DNA of 64,000 nt from Paracoccaceae bacterium (lineage in GTDB: Bacteria > Pseudomonadota > Alphaproteobacteria > Rhodobacterales > Rhodobacteraceae): positions 1 through 64,000 of the forward strand of contig JAFWNM010000041.1 in the NCBI GenBank assembly GCA_017510335.1. Reading direction: 5' to 3'. Under the pieces are notes generated by a model, which was not told the origin of the DNA, ran no database searches, and saw only the letters and a list, made by a program, of their open reading frames with translations. Positions 1 through 8,201 of this stretch are shown here, one piece after another (position 1 is the first letter of the stretch; each line of letters starts with the position of its first letter). A program made the translations under genes and the position numbers.

Positions 1-136
1 GATCTCAGACAAAGGCAAGCGACACAGACCTGCAATATGGCCGCATCCAGTCAATCTATCCGCGGTCCAGCGGGCGAAAACCTATGGCACAAAACGCTTG
101 ACTAGGACGACCCCGTTACCGAAGTCTGGAGCCTAG

Positions 137-974
137 GGCAGTGGACAATCAGGGTTCCCATTGTGTCTGACTTCTGATTCAAACTTCCCAAATGGAGGTT
201 TGGATGAACGAGCGGCGCTTTGTGGTGACAGATGCTGTATGGCGGCGGCTTGAGCCGCATTTGCCGGGAAAGGCGAGCGACGCCGGGGCTACTGCAAGGG
301 ATAACCGCCTGTTTCTGGAAGCAGTGTTCTGGCGGGTTCGGACCGGCTCCCCATGGCGCGACCTGCCGCCCGCTTTCGGTAACTGGAACAGCCAGTTCCG
401 GCGTTTTCGTCGCTGGGCCAAGGCGGGCGTATTCGAGAGTCTTTTCAATGCTATGAGCAGCGGCCCGGACCTCGAATACGCGCTTATCGACGGCACCATC
501 GTTCAGGTTCACCAGAAGGCAACCGGCGCAAAAGGGGGACTCAGCATCAGGCCATCGGGCGTTCGCGCGGTGGTCTGACAACCACGATCGTCGCTCTGGT
601 GGATGCGCTTGGCAACCTGGTCCGCTTCCTGCTGCTGTCAGGCCAGGCGCATGACATGAAGGGTGTTGCCCCGTTGATCGGCAATGTTTCGTTCGGGGCG
701 CTCTTGGCAGACACGGCGTTCGATGCGACTTGGCTACTTAAAGAACTGGACACGCGAGGTTCAAGCGCCGTGATCCCCCCGAAAGCGAACCGCAAGCACC
801 AGCGTGACTATGACGCCGAAGCCTACAAGTGGCGGCATCTGGTTGAGAACTACTTTGCAAAAATCAAGGAGTTCAGAGGGATAGCCACTCGATACGACAA
901 GACAGACTGCAGCTACACAGCCAATTGGCACCTTGCCGCTGCCTTGATCGCATCAAGATGAATGTCCACAGGCC
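137..974 (+). mobile_element. IS5-family insertion sequence (IS427-like group)
   Basis: An 838-bp element bounded by imperfect inverted ends: the left end reads GGGCAGTGGACA and the right end, read inward, GGGCCTGTGGACA. A CTAG tetranucleotide sits at 133-136 and again at 975-978, consistent with a target duplication or the CTAG/YTAR preference known for the IS427 group of IS5. The element contains one transposase split over two frames. Both ends and the whole transposase are present, so it may still be active. The exact boundary is uncertain by one or two bases because the G of CTAG can be counted in the repeat. Confidence 0.8.
204..961 (+). CDS. IS5-family transposase, two overlapping frames (probable -1 frameshift)
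   Basis: DDE transposase of the IS5/IS427 type. Frame 1 runs from an ATG at 204, preceded by GGAGG at 194-198, to a stop at 576-578; it holds the N-terminal helical domain (WRRLEPHLPG, FLEAVFWRVRTGSPWRDLP) and the first catalytic Asp (ALIDGT). Frame 2 continues with the conserved QAIGRSRGGLTT block, then DTAFDAT and the final YAEAYKWRHLVEN-like DDE glutamate region, ending at 959-961. Moving from frame 1 to frame 2 needs a -1 shift at the A4G5 run at about 529-540, the usual expression route for this group. Both halves are otherwise intact. A frame-inactivating indel is the alternative. Confidence 0.85.
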
Positions 975-978
975 CTAG

Positions 979-1363
979 CTGCGCGACACCAACCTGTCAG
1001 ATTTCCGGCTGACCCCCATTGCTGACCGTCATGCGGATCGCAGCACATGTTGCGCCATCGGCGTGGAGGGCGGAGAGAGGACTTGCGGCGTTGCAAAACC
1101 CAGACAAGCGCAGGCCCAACGGGGGGAAGGATATTCGAGGCGCGAACCATGAAGGCCTGCTTCGACTATTAAGCTACGCTTTGCGCAAGGCTGTCGTCAC
1201 CGTTTCTGACCACGACTTGCCTGCTCTGGAGCGGGATCAGTGCCATGATCTACGTCAACCGATGCCGACTAATAGCACCGAAAACCATCGCCCAGATGGA
1301 CGAAAGCCCGGTCATCCGCTAATATTTCAACACGCAATACCGTCTTTGGAGCAGATCGCCAAC
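979..1363. other. Intergenic region without recognisable gene
   Basis: About 385 bases between the IS right end and the ASCH gene. An open frame continues upstream from the ASCH start to 1019, but its translation resembles no family I know and is arginine-rich in the manner of non-coding high-GC sequence. I see no RNA gene or clear terminator. Confidence 0.5.
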
Positions 1364-1771
1364 ATGAAAATCGAAAAAGCACTTATCGTCGACGAGCCGT
1401 GGATCACCAAGATCATGAATGGCACCAAGATCTGGGAAATGCGCAGTACATCCGCAAAGCAGCGCGGCTGGATTGGCCTAATCAAAAAAGGCAGTGGCCA
1501 TGTGGTTGGCGTCGCCAGAATGATCGGAGCTGACGGGCCGCTATCTGATCAGAGGATGATCGACAACGCCGACAAGCATCATATTCCGTCTAATATTTTC
1601 CTTACCGGGAAGTTCTCCAAGCATCGCCATGCATGGATCATGTCCAGCGCAGTACGCCTTCATAGCCCCGTTCACTATGTCCACAAAAGTGGCGCTGTAA
1701 TCTGGGTAACACTTGATCAACATGTTTCCGATGCTTTGGCAAGCGACGAAGCGGTTAAGGCCCTAGGATAA
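1364..1771 (+). CDS. ASCH-domain protein
   Basis: A 135-residue protein. The N-terminal pattern KALIVDEPWITKIMNGTKIW, followed by a WIGLIKKGSG strand and VVGVARM, matches the ASCH beta-barrel (PUA-like fold, proposed RNA- or nucleotide-binding), where small single-domain proteins of this size are common. The open frame extends upstream to 1019, but only the part from ATG 1364 looks protein-like, so that start was chosen although no strong ribosome site precedes it. It stands alone between an insertion sequence and a truncated P-loop gene, in a patch that looks like transferred or decaying DNA. The molecular role is unknown. Confidence 0.7.
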   Translation: MKIEKALIVDEPWITKIMNGTKIWEMRSTSAKQRGWIGLIKKGSGHVVGVARMIGADGPLSDQRMIDNADKHHIPSNIFLTGKFSKHRHAWIMSSAVRLHSPVHYVHKSGAVIWVTLDQHVSDALASDEAVKALG

Positions 1772-1891
1772 TCCACCCCATCTTAACGGGGCGGGACCGT
1801 GACAACAAATCTCATCAAGAGAAAAGGTGTCGAATGCATTTGGCCGAGCGTCTATAGTAATTGCCAGGTCAAACAGTAGGCGGTCTGAAAA

Positions 1892-2131
1892 ATGTTTCTT
1901 GTTACTGGTGCATCTCGAGCGGGCAAGACCTCTACCCTGACGGCATTGGTCTCACAAGAAACAAGATGGAGACACGTTATAGCGAGCAATGTGCTTAGGG
2001 AGATTGGTCGACCTTTAGTCCTGCTAGATCGTGAGACAGCTCACCAAAACCAACGGGCGCTAGTGGATGAGCTGAACCGGAGAGGACTACTTAACGCATC
2101 AAACACAATACTAGATGGGCATGATGCTTGA
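1892..2131 (+). pseudogene. Truncated P-loop ATPase / nucleotide-kinase-like protein
   Basis: 79 residues starting MFLVTGASRAGKTSTL, a Walker A loop (GASRAGKTS at residues 6-14), and ending ILDGHDA just after a Walker-B-like strand. AAA/adenylate-kinase-like ATPases with this layout normally continue for another 80-100 residues beyond the ILDGH strand; here a TGA follows at once, and I found no continuation in the other frames before btaB. It is therefore called a 3'-truncated gene. It sits beside the ASCH gene and the IS element, and the upstream non-coding stretch is AT-richer than most of the window, which fits acquired DNA. Confidence 0.55.
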
Positions 2132-2210
2132 TCGCGAGGTAGCCCATCGCGCCGACAAGCGATTTGCCAACCGGATCAGGAATGCAAAGATGCGCTTCCC
2201 CTAGGCGGCA

Positions 2211-2233
2211 GCGGGCCCTTGGTTGTAGCCCGC
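2211..2233 (-). terminator. Weak stem-loop after btaB
   Basis: GCGGGC at 2211-2216 pairs with GCCCGC at 2228-2233 across an 11-base loop, just downstream of the btaB stop codon on the minus strand. No U-run follows. It may end the plcP-btaA-btaB transcript. Confidence 0.35.
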
Positions 2234-2235
2234 AG

Positions 2236-2907
2236 TCAGAACCCCGACTTGGGGCGTATCGCAGGGATAGGCCCAGTTGAGCTGATCACGGCATACTGAG
2301 CATAGCTGCGATACAGGTGCTGCATATCAAGCGTCATGCTGCTATTCTTTGTCATCCTGTTCAGCTCAGCCTGTAGCTCAAGACGCGGCGTGACATGGAA
2401 CCGGGCAAGCCACGCATTCAGTGTCACACTGACAAAACGGGGCAAATGATCCTGTGCTCCGAAATCCACGATGTGCAGACTCCCGCCCGGAGCAAGGTGG
2501 CGCATGGCCTGTACCAGCGCCGCACGCCAGTCGGGGATCATGGACAGGCTGTAGGACAACACGATCCGGTCGAATTGCGCCACCCCGAAGCTGAATTGCG
2601 CGTCAAACGCGCAAGCATCACCCTGGACCAGAGCAGCGCGCATCCCCAGTTTGGCGCGCGCGCTCTCTAGCATCTGTTCGGAAATATCTAGCCCGTAGAT
2701 GTCGCAGTCCGGATAGCGGCGCGCGATATGGTCGAGATTGCGACCTGTCCCACAAGCAATTTCTAGGACCCGCCCGCCCGCAGGCACGTTCAGATCCGTG
2801 ATCAGATGATCGCGTCCAAGCAGAAACCAGGCGCGCGTCAGATCGTAAATCCGTCGCTGGTGGCGGTAGGTGCGATCCATCAGCGCAGCATGTGTCAGAT
2901 GGCTCAT
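2236..2907 (-). CDS. btaB: Betaine lipid synthase methyltransferase BtaB
   Basis: A 223-residue class I SAM-dependent methyltransferase with motif I VLEIACGTGRN (about residues 46-56), the acidic DIYGLDIS strand, and YSLSMIPDWR. In the BtaA/BtaB pathway BtaB adds three methyl groups to diacylglyceryl-homoserine, giving the phosphorus-free membrane lipid DGTS. The length fits the family. It lies 3 bases after btaA in the plcP-btaA-btaB order, so its substrate is very probably the BtaA product. Identification rests on this adjacency plus the methyltransferase motifs, since methyltransferases alone are hard to assign. Confidence 0.9.
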   Translation of the reverse strand: MSHLTHAALMDRTYRHQRRIYDLTRAWFLLGRDHLITDLNVPAGGRVLEIACGTGRNLDHIARRYPDCDIYGLDISEQMLESARAKLGMRAALVQGDACAFDAQFSFGVAQFDRIVLSYSLSMIPDWRAALVQAMRHLAPGGSLHIVDFGAQDHLPRFVSVTLNAWLARFHVTPRLELQAELNRMTKNSSMTLDMQHLYRSYAQYAVISSTGPIPAIRPKSGF

Positions 2908-2910
2908 GCG

Positions 2911-4116
2911 TCAGCCTTGATAACGATAGAGATGCACGCCGCCGTAGATGGCGGAGCGGTCTTGGGCGAAAGCCCGGTTTGATGCGGCAGGATCATAGGC
3001 CCAAAACGACATCACTTGATCGGACACGCGACCGGGAAGAATGTCATCTGTGCCGCCAGTGCGGAACAGAACCCGCGCGCCGGGTCGGGCTGTGCGGGTA
3101 ATTTCGGCCCAGAGCGCGTTCAGTTGGGCATCAGTCATCCAATCCTGCGCATCAAGCAGGATATAGGCATCCAGGCTGTGTGGCGCATGGCGGACCAATT
3201 CATCCGTGAATGTGCGATTGACGGCGCGGATACGTCCGGCACGCGCAGCGACTGCGTTGAAATTCGCGCGCTGCAGATAGGGCGGCAGGTTCGTCGTGGT
3301 GCCTGGCTCGTATCCGCGATGAAAGGCCTGCCAAAGGAAGTAATTGTCCTTCACGGGAAAGTCGCAGACCAGCCGCCGCGCCCGCGCGCGCAGCACGCGC
3401 ACAATATCGCCGTCCGCATCTGCGGCAAGCTTGTCATGCTGCGCGGGTGGGATGCCCAAGCCGAAAAGCGCGGTTCGCTGCCGCGCAAGATGTCGCACCA
3501 TGCGTTTGTCGAAGAGCGGGTCAATCTGGCGGGTAAAGAATACCTCCTGCTCGGCCAGGTTTTGCGCCTGCAAGAGGGCACGGAAATCCACCTGCGCCAC
3601 GCGCCCGACCAGATGGACCGCACCGATGAACCGTCCCAGAACCCCTTGCCGGTAGAAGCCACGCGCGAAGCGTTTCGCGTGCCTTTGCCAGAACGCCCGG
3701 CTTTCGGGGTCCAGATGCGGCGCAAGTTTGTTCTGTATCAGCGCCGGATTGTCCGGTCTGTCCGCACGGCCGAAAAGGTCGAAAAACGTGGGCTGATCCA
3801 GATGCGTTGCCGCCACGCGCTTGAGGTTGAGCAGCGCAATATGCGCGGGCGACAGATCGACCGCCGTGACAGAGGCCGGGTCGGTGATCAGGTAGGACAT
3901 TGCATTGCACCCCCCCGAGGCGATGCAAATGATATCGCTGCCCGGCGACAGGCCCAGTGCCGCCATATCGGCCACCGGGTCTTCCCATATCTGGGCATAG
4001 ACCAGCCCCTGAAACAGCCGGGCAAACAGCCGTTCCTGCAGCCCGATACGGTTTGTAACCGGGTTCTGGCAGACAGCGCCATCAATCCGGCGCATGATTT
4101 CACTGGCGTCACTCAT
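2911..4116 (-). CDS. btaA: BtaA, SAM:diacylglycerol 3-amino-3-carboxypropyltransferase (DUF3419)
   Basis: A 401-residue DUF3419 protein. The characteristic motifs QIWEDP (about residue 42), IASGGCNAMSYL (about 64-75) and AVDLSPAHIALLNLK are all present. BtaA moves the 3-amino-3-carboxypropyl group of S-adenosylmethionine to diacylglycerol, the first step of DGTS betaine-lipid synthesis under phosphate limitation. The start overlaps the end of plcP by four bases (ATGA), so translation is probably coupled: PlcP frees diacylglycerol from phospholipid and BtaA uses it. No lesion was seen. Confidence 0.93.
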   Translation of the reverse strand: MSDASEIMRRIDGAVCQNPVTNRIGLQERLFARLFQGLVYAQIWEDPVADMAALGLSPGSDIICIASGGCNAMSYLITDPASVTAVDLSPAHIALLNLKRVAATHLDQPTFFDLFGRADRPDNPALIQNKLAPHLDPESRAFWQRHAKRFARGFYRQGVLGRFIGAVHLVGRVAQVDFRALLQAQNLAEQEVFFTRQIDPLFDKRMVRHLARQRTALFGLGIPPAQHDKLAADADGDIVRVLRARARRLVCDFPVKDNYFLWQAFHRGYEPGTTTNLPPYLQRANFNAVAARAGRIRAVNRTFTDELVRHAPHSLDAYILLDAQDWMTDAQLNALWAEITRTARPGARVLFRTGGTDDILPGRVSDQVMSFWAYDPAASNRAFAQDRSAIYGGVHLYRYQG

Positions 4117-4931
4117 TGCGTAAGGGCTTTCTGGTCAGAATGTGAATGTCTGGCAGGCAGGGGCAAACCCAACGCCGCCTCGCGGCCACCGATCAGACGC
4201 AGGACACCATCGCCTTGGTCCAGCAGCGCGGTCATGCTGTCCACCCAGTCGCCGCAATTGGCATAGGTCAGGCCAAAATGGTCATGCAGGGCGGCAATAT
4301 GGAAATGCCCGCAGATAACGCCGTCAAGACCACGCGCGCGCGCAAGATCAACCATCTGCCGCTCGTGGCTGCGCCCGCGATAGCGCAACGCGTTCGCTGC
4401 CAACAAAAGCCAGCTTGCAAAGCCGCGCATTTCGGGGTCACGAAGCGACAGCCGCGACAGGAACGTGTCAAGACGGCGCAAGCCATGGTCGATCAGGCTG
4501 CCCAGCCGGGTCATGGCGTGTAGCCGGATCAGGCGACTGTCGGCCTCATCACCATGCATAACCAGAAAGCGTTGCCCAGTTGGGGCTGCGTGGATGTAGG
4601 CGTCCAGATGTTCCGCTGGAAGGGCGGCATAGGCCGGTATTCGTGACGGATCAGGATCATGATTGCCACGGATATAGATCAGGCGCGCACCAGATGCGTG
4701 GCGCGCGCGAAAGAAGTCGATCACCGCCTGATCCTGCGCACTCCAATGCGGCAGCATGGGCTGCCAGAGGTCAAGAATATCGCCAACCAGCACATAGACT
4801 TCAGCCGGATGGGCGCGCAGAAAGCGCAACACATCTTCGGCGCGCGCGGATAACGCTCCAAGATGCAGGTCTGACAGGAATAACGTATGAGGTCCCGGTG
4901 CCGGCCTTTGAAATGAGCGGTCGAATGGCAT
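4113..4931 (-). CDS. plcP: Metallophosphoesterase, PlcP-type phospholipase C
   Basis: A 272-residue calcineurin-like phosphoesterase with all metal-binding blocks: SDLHLG (about 20-25), VGDILDLW (about 49-56), RGNHD (about 89-93), VMHGDEAD and CGHFHIA. The superfamily includes LpxH (UDP-2,3-diacylglucosamine hydrolase) and PlcP, which releases diacylglycerol from phosphatidylcholine and phosphatidylglycerol during phosphate starvation. Location in one operon with btaA-btaB and opposite an Agt-like glycosyltransferase favours PlcP over LpxH. ATG 4931 was chosen because the alternative is a GTG four codons upstream. No convincing 11-bp periodic Pho box was found in the divergent promoter region, though control by phosphate is expected. 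Confidence 0.85.
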   Translation of the reverse strand: MPFDRSFQRPAPGPHTLFLSDLHLGALSARAEDVLRFLRAHPAEVYVLVGDILDLWQPMLPHWSAQDQAVIDFFRARHASGARLIYIRGNHDPDPSRIPAYAALPAEHLDAYIHAAPTGQRFLVMHGDEADSRLIRLHAMTRLGSLIDHGLRRLDTFLSRLSLRDPEMRGFASWLLLAANALRYRGRSHERQMVDLARARGLDGVICGHFHIAALHDHFGLTYANCGDWVDSMTALLDQGDGVLRLIGGREAALGLPLPARHSHSDQKALTQ

Positions 4932-5164
4932 GTCTGTACCCACATGTCTACGTTACCGATCAAATGACGCCATTGGACAACGGTTTCGTGACCGGAACGT
5001 ACCAGTTTTGTGGCAAGGCCCGACTGTGCCTGTTGTGCCACAGGGCGGGATCGCGACTGGATATGGACTAAGTTGCGCGCACGCGCGCGGGAAATGCGCA
5101 ACGGACATCAGGCTGTTACATCCGCGCGTCATACTTTGCGACATGTGGAAATCGACCGACTCTC

Positions 5165-6325
5165 ATGCCTGTGCCATCTGATCCCGCAACACCCGCATCA
5201 CGACTGCGCATCCTGATCATCAGCGACGCGTGGGAGCCTCAGGTGAATGGCGTTGTGCGGAGCTATCAGCACTTGACGCGCGAGTGGCGCGCCATGGGGC
5301 ATGAGGTGCGTGTCATCGGGCCTGCCGAGTTCGCAGCCTTGCCCATGCCCGGCTATTCCGAAATCCGCCTCGCACTTTGGCCGGGCCGAAGACTGGCGCG
5401 GCTGATTTCGCAGTTCAATCCCGATATCATCCATATCGCAGTTGAAGGCCCGCTGGGTTGGGCTGCCAGTCGCTATTGTCTGCGTCGGGGCATCGCTTTC
5501 TCGACATCGTTTCACACCAACTTCCCGGCATATATTGCGCTGCGGGTCCCGCGCGTGTTCAGGGCAACGCTGGCGCGTCTCGCCCTCGTCGCGCTGCGCC
5601 GGTTTCACGCCCGCGCATGCCATGTCTTTGTTGCAACACCTTCCATCGAGGCCCTGTTGCGCGACTGGGGGTTCCGCATGCCTTTGGCACGGCTGTCGCG
5701 AGGTGTGGACACAACGCTGTTTTTTCCGGCCCCGGAAACACTTGAACCTGACAGCACCGACCGCCCGACCTTGCTTTATGTCGGTCGGATCGCGCCTGAG
5801 AAGTCGCTGGAGACATTTCTTTCGCTGGATGAGCAGGCTCTGGGACCGCATCGCAAGGTCATTGTCGGCGATGGACCGGCGCTTGGCAGCTTGCAGCGCG
5901 CATTCCCGGATGCCGAGTTCTGTGGAAAGCTGGAAGGCAATGCACTCGCCGAAGTCTATAGACGTGCAGATGTTTTCGTCTTTCCCTCCCGCACGGATAC
6001 ATTCGGAATTGTCCTGATCGAAGCTCTCGCTTCGGGCCTGCCGATTGCCGCGCATGACGCGCCAGGGCCACGCGACATTGTGACAGAGCCGAGCCTCGGG
6101 TCACTTGACGACGATCTTGCATGCGCAATCCGGCGTGCGCTAAATGCGCCGGGTGGACGGGCCGCGCGTGCAGCTCATGTGCGCGCTACCTATGACTGGA
6201 ACTCTGTCGCAGAGGCGTTCCTGCGCGGCAACAGCAGCTCAAAAGTCTGCATGCAGCCCGAGGTCAGTACTTTCGCGGCACATACAACACCGGCGGCAGG
6301 ATCGCCCGCTCATAGTCAGGGTTGA
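5165..6325 (+). CDS. GT4-family glycosyltransferase, probable glycolipid synthase (Agt-like)
   Basis: A 386-residue GT-B glycosyltransferase. The N-terminal RILIISDAWEPQVNGVVRSY and the C-terminal donor site VFPSRTDTFGIVLIEALASGLP (about residues 275-298) are typical of GT4 enzymes that glycosylate diacylglycerol. In marine alphaproteobacteria a gene of this type (agt) accompanies plcP and makes monoglycosyl- or glucuronosyl-diacylglycerol from PlcP-released diacylglycerol. It is divergent from plcP. The last 20 or so residues (after VAEAFLRG) look non-conserved and are read antisense through the end of the ppk2 remnant, so the original stop may have been lost. Sugar specificity cannot be told from sequence. 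Confidence 0.8.
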   Translation: MPVPSDPATPASRLRILIISDAWEPQVNGVVRSYQHLTREWRAMGHEVRVIGPAEFAALPMPGYSEIRLALWPGRRLARLISQFNPDIIHIAVEGPLGWAASRYCLRRGIAFSTSFHTNFPAYIALRVPRVFRATLARLALVALRRFHARACHVFVATPSIEALLRDWGFRMPLARLSRGVDTTLFFPAPETLEPDSTDRPTLLYVGRIAPEKSLETFLSLDEQALGPHRKVIVGDGPALGSLQRAFPDAEFCGKLEGNALAEVYRRADVFVFPSRTDTFGIVLIEALASGLPIAAHDAPGPRDIVTEPSLGSLDDDLACAIRRALNAPGGRAARAAHVRATYDWNSVAEAFLRGNSSSKVCMQPEVSTFAAHTTPAAGSPAHSQG

Positions 6326-6492
6326 ACACGCGTTCGGGCAGGGTGATCGGGTCGTGCGGCACATCCTGATAGGGGATCAACCCCAGCAGATGGTCGATGC
6401 AATTCAGCCGCGCGCGGCGCTTGTCGGTGCCTTAGGTCAGATACCACGGCGCTATTGGTGCGCTCAAGCATATCTTCCTTGGCATTGGTGCC
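6264..6492 (-). pseudogene. ppk2: ppk2 remnant (polyphosphate kinase 2, C-terminal part)
   Basis: Reading the minus strand up to the stop at 6264-6266 gives DKRRARLNCIDHLLGLIPYQ, then DVPHDPITLPERV and a terminal LYVPRKY, the unmistakable C-terminus of PPK2. Just upstream an APWYLT segment ends in an in-frame TAA, and the preceding KEDMLERTNSA lies in another frame, so at least one frameshift and one stop are present. Only about 75 codons of roughly 290 remain. An ATG at 6576 followed by NPPFG may be the original start, implying a large internal deletion. The position directly after phnE matches phn-ppk2 operons of related bacteria. Confidence 0.85.
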
Positions 6493-6588
6493 CTGTTCCC
6501 GGCCACAGCAATGTCGCCGGCGCCTTCGGCATTCTTGCACGCGCCTTTATGCATCTGATCCAAAGGGCGGGTTCATCACTTTGAATGC

Positions 6589-7410
6589 TCAGATCACCGC
6601 GTGCCGAACCTTGGCCGAGACCCATTCGCTGATAACCACTGTGCCCAAGATCACCAGAATGATCAGGGACACTTGCGGCCAGGCCAATGTGTTTAGGCTG
6701 GCATTCAGTTGCGCACCAATACCACCGGCCCCGACAAGCCCCAGAATGGCGCTCTCGCGAATGTTGATGTCCCAGCGAAACACACTGATCCCATAGAAGG
6801 CAGGTAACACTTGCGGCACGATGCCATAGGTCAGGATCTGGCCCTGGCTGGCACCTGTCGCGGTAATGGCCTCGACCTGGGAAACGTCGGTTTCCTCGAT
6901 CGCCTCATAAAGCAGCTTGCCTATGAAGCCGATAGAGCGAAGCGCAATAGCCAATATACCCGCAAGGATGCCCGGCCCAAGGATCGAGACCAGCAAAAGC
7001 GCCCAGATCAGCGAATTGATCGAACGCGACGCGACGATGATGAACAAGGCGATTGGCCGCAGGATAAGCCGCGAGGGCGTGGTGTTCGACGCCGCAAGGA
7101 AGGCAAGCGGCACCGCCATCAGAATGCCCAGAAGAGTGCCGAGTGTGGCGATGTTGATTGTGTCCCAAAGCGGCCACCAGAGGCGTTCCATGTAGGACCA
7201 GCGCGGCGGGAAGGCGCGGCTGCCGATATCGGCAGCGGCATTGGGCGCGTCCCAGACAAAGGCCCAGATGGTGCGCTGGGTCATGCGTTCCCAGCACCAG
7301 ACAAATAGCGCGACACAAGCGAGCCAGCCAGCCCAGAGCAAAAGGCGCTTGAGGGGGGGGCGATGCCGCCAGACAGGTGTTTCAGCGCTTGCGATGCTCA
7401 TTTCACCCAC
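6589..7410 (-). CDS. phnE: Phosphonate-type ABC transporter permease PhnE (second)
   Basis: A 273-residue inner-membrane permease of the PhnE family with about six hydrophobic segments. The cytoplasmic ABC-coupling loop reads EAITATGASQGQILTYG (about residues 175-191), followed by the FRWDINIRESAILGLVGAGG block typical of PhnE. Its start overlaps the end of the upstream phnE by 13 bases. Two unequal PhnE subunits are usual in alphaproteobacterial phnCDEE operons, where they form the heteromeric channel for phosphonate, phosphite or phosphate esters. It is the last intact gene of the operon, followed only by the ppk2 remnant. Confidence 0.92.
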   Translation of the reverse strand: MGEMSIASAETPVWRHRPPLKRLLLWAGWLACVALFVWCWERMTQRTIWAFVWDAPNAAADIGSRAFPPRWSYMERLWWPLWDTINIATLGTLLGILMAVPLAFLAASNTTPSRLILRPIALFIIVASRSINSLIWALLLVSILGPGILAGILAIALRSIGFIGKLLYEAIEETDVSQVEAITATGASQGQILTYGIVPQVLPAFYGISVFRWDINIRESAILGLVGAGGIGAQLNASLNTLAWPQVSLIILVILGTVVISEWVSAKVRHAVI

Positions 7411-8201
7411 TTTCGCAAATAGCCCGAGGAATATTCAGCTACCATCACTATGGCGATAATGATCAGCAGGATCGCGCCCGCGCTTGAGTATTCATAGCGC
7501 GACAGCGATGTGTTCAGCGCCGCCCCGATGCCACCGGCACCCACGATTCCGATGACGGCGGATTCGCGGAAGTTGATATCCAGCCGGTAAAGCGACAGCC
7601 CGATCAGACGCGGCATGACCTGCGGCTGGATGGCGTAATTGATCAGTTGCAGCCAGCTGGCCCCGGTCGCGCGGATTGCTTCGGCCTGGGCTTCGTCGAT
7701 ATCCTCGATATCCTCGGCCAGCAGCTTGCCGATGAAGCCGATGGTGGCGAAGGTCAGCGTGAGGAACCCCGCGAAGGTCCCGAAGCCGAACAGCGCCACG
7801 AAGAAAATCGCCACAATGATTTCCTGAAGCGCGCGACTGATGGCAATGATGCTGCGGCAGATCAGATATATCCAGCGCGGTGCCAGATTGCGAGCAGCGC
7901 CCACCCCGATAGGGATCGAGATCAGCACGCCCACCACCGTTGAGGTAAAGGTCATCGTCAGGCTTTCCATCAGCCCGTTGGAAATGTCGCGCCAGCGGGT
8001 TGTGAAATCAGGTTGCAAGAAGCCCGCCACAAAGCGTTGTGCGCGCTCCATTCCCGCAATGATGCGTGCCCAGTTGACCTCGACCGAGCCAATGGCGAGC
8101 ACCAGATAGGCGATTGCACCAACAGCCAGCGCGATTCGCCAGCCCCGTGACTGGATCATCTGCGGCGGTTTGCGCCATGTGGTCGGATAGGCCGTGCTCA
8201 T
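7398..8201 (-). CDS. phnE: Phosphonate-type ABC transporter permease PhnE (first)
   Basis: A 267-residue permease with the PhnE signatures [17 protein letters not shown] and [20 protein letters not shown] and about six membrane segments. ATG 8201 was chosen over the longer frame from 8288 because it overlaps the phnC stop as ATGA, and the extra upstream residues are arginine-rich and read antisense over phnC. It forms the channel together with the second PhnE. Nothing in the gene itself is broken, but without a working PhnC it would have no dedicated ATPase. Confidence 0.92.
   Translation of the reverse strand: MSTAYPTTWRKPPQMIQSRGWRIALAVGAIAYLVLAIGSVEVNWARIIAGMERAQRFVAGFLQPDFTTRWRDISNGLMESLTMTFTSTVVGVLISIPIGVGAARNLAPRWIYLICRSIIAISRALQEIIVAIFFVALFGFGTFAGFLTLTFATIGFIGKLLAEDIEDIDEAQAEAIRATGASWLQLINYAIQPQVMPRLIGLSLYRLDINFRESAVIGIVGAGGIGAALNTSLSRYEYSSAGAILLIIIAIVMVAEYSSGYLRKWVK

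Noticed and set aside
3016-4266. Plus-strand open frame of about 416 codons
   Set aside because: Antisense to btaA, which has clear family motifs; no export, domain or ribosome-site evidence for the plus frame.
4113-4931. LpxH (UDP-2,3-diacylglucosamine hydrolase)
   Set aside because: Same superfamily, but the operon with btaA-btaB and opposite an Agt-like gene favours PlcP.
5075-5100. Alternating CG run suggestive of Z-DNA
   Set aside because: Such runs are frequent in this high-GC sequence and have no supporting context.
4932-5164. Possible Pho box in the plcP/agt divergent region (GCGTCAT, CTGTTAC, ATGACGC)
   Set aside because: The half-sites do not keep the 11-bp period required of PhoB direct repeats.
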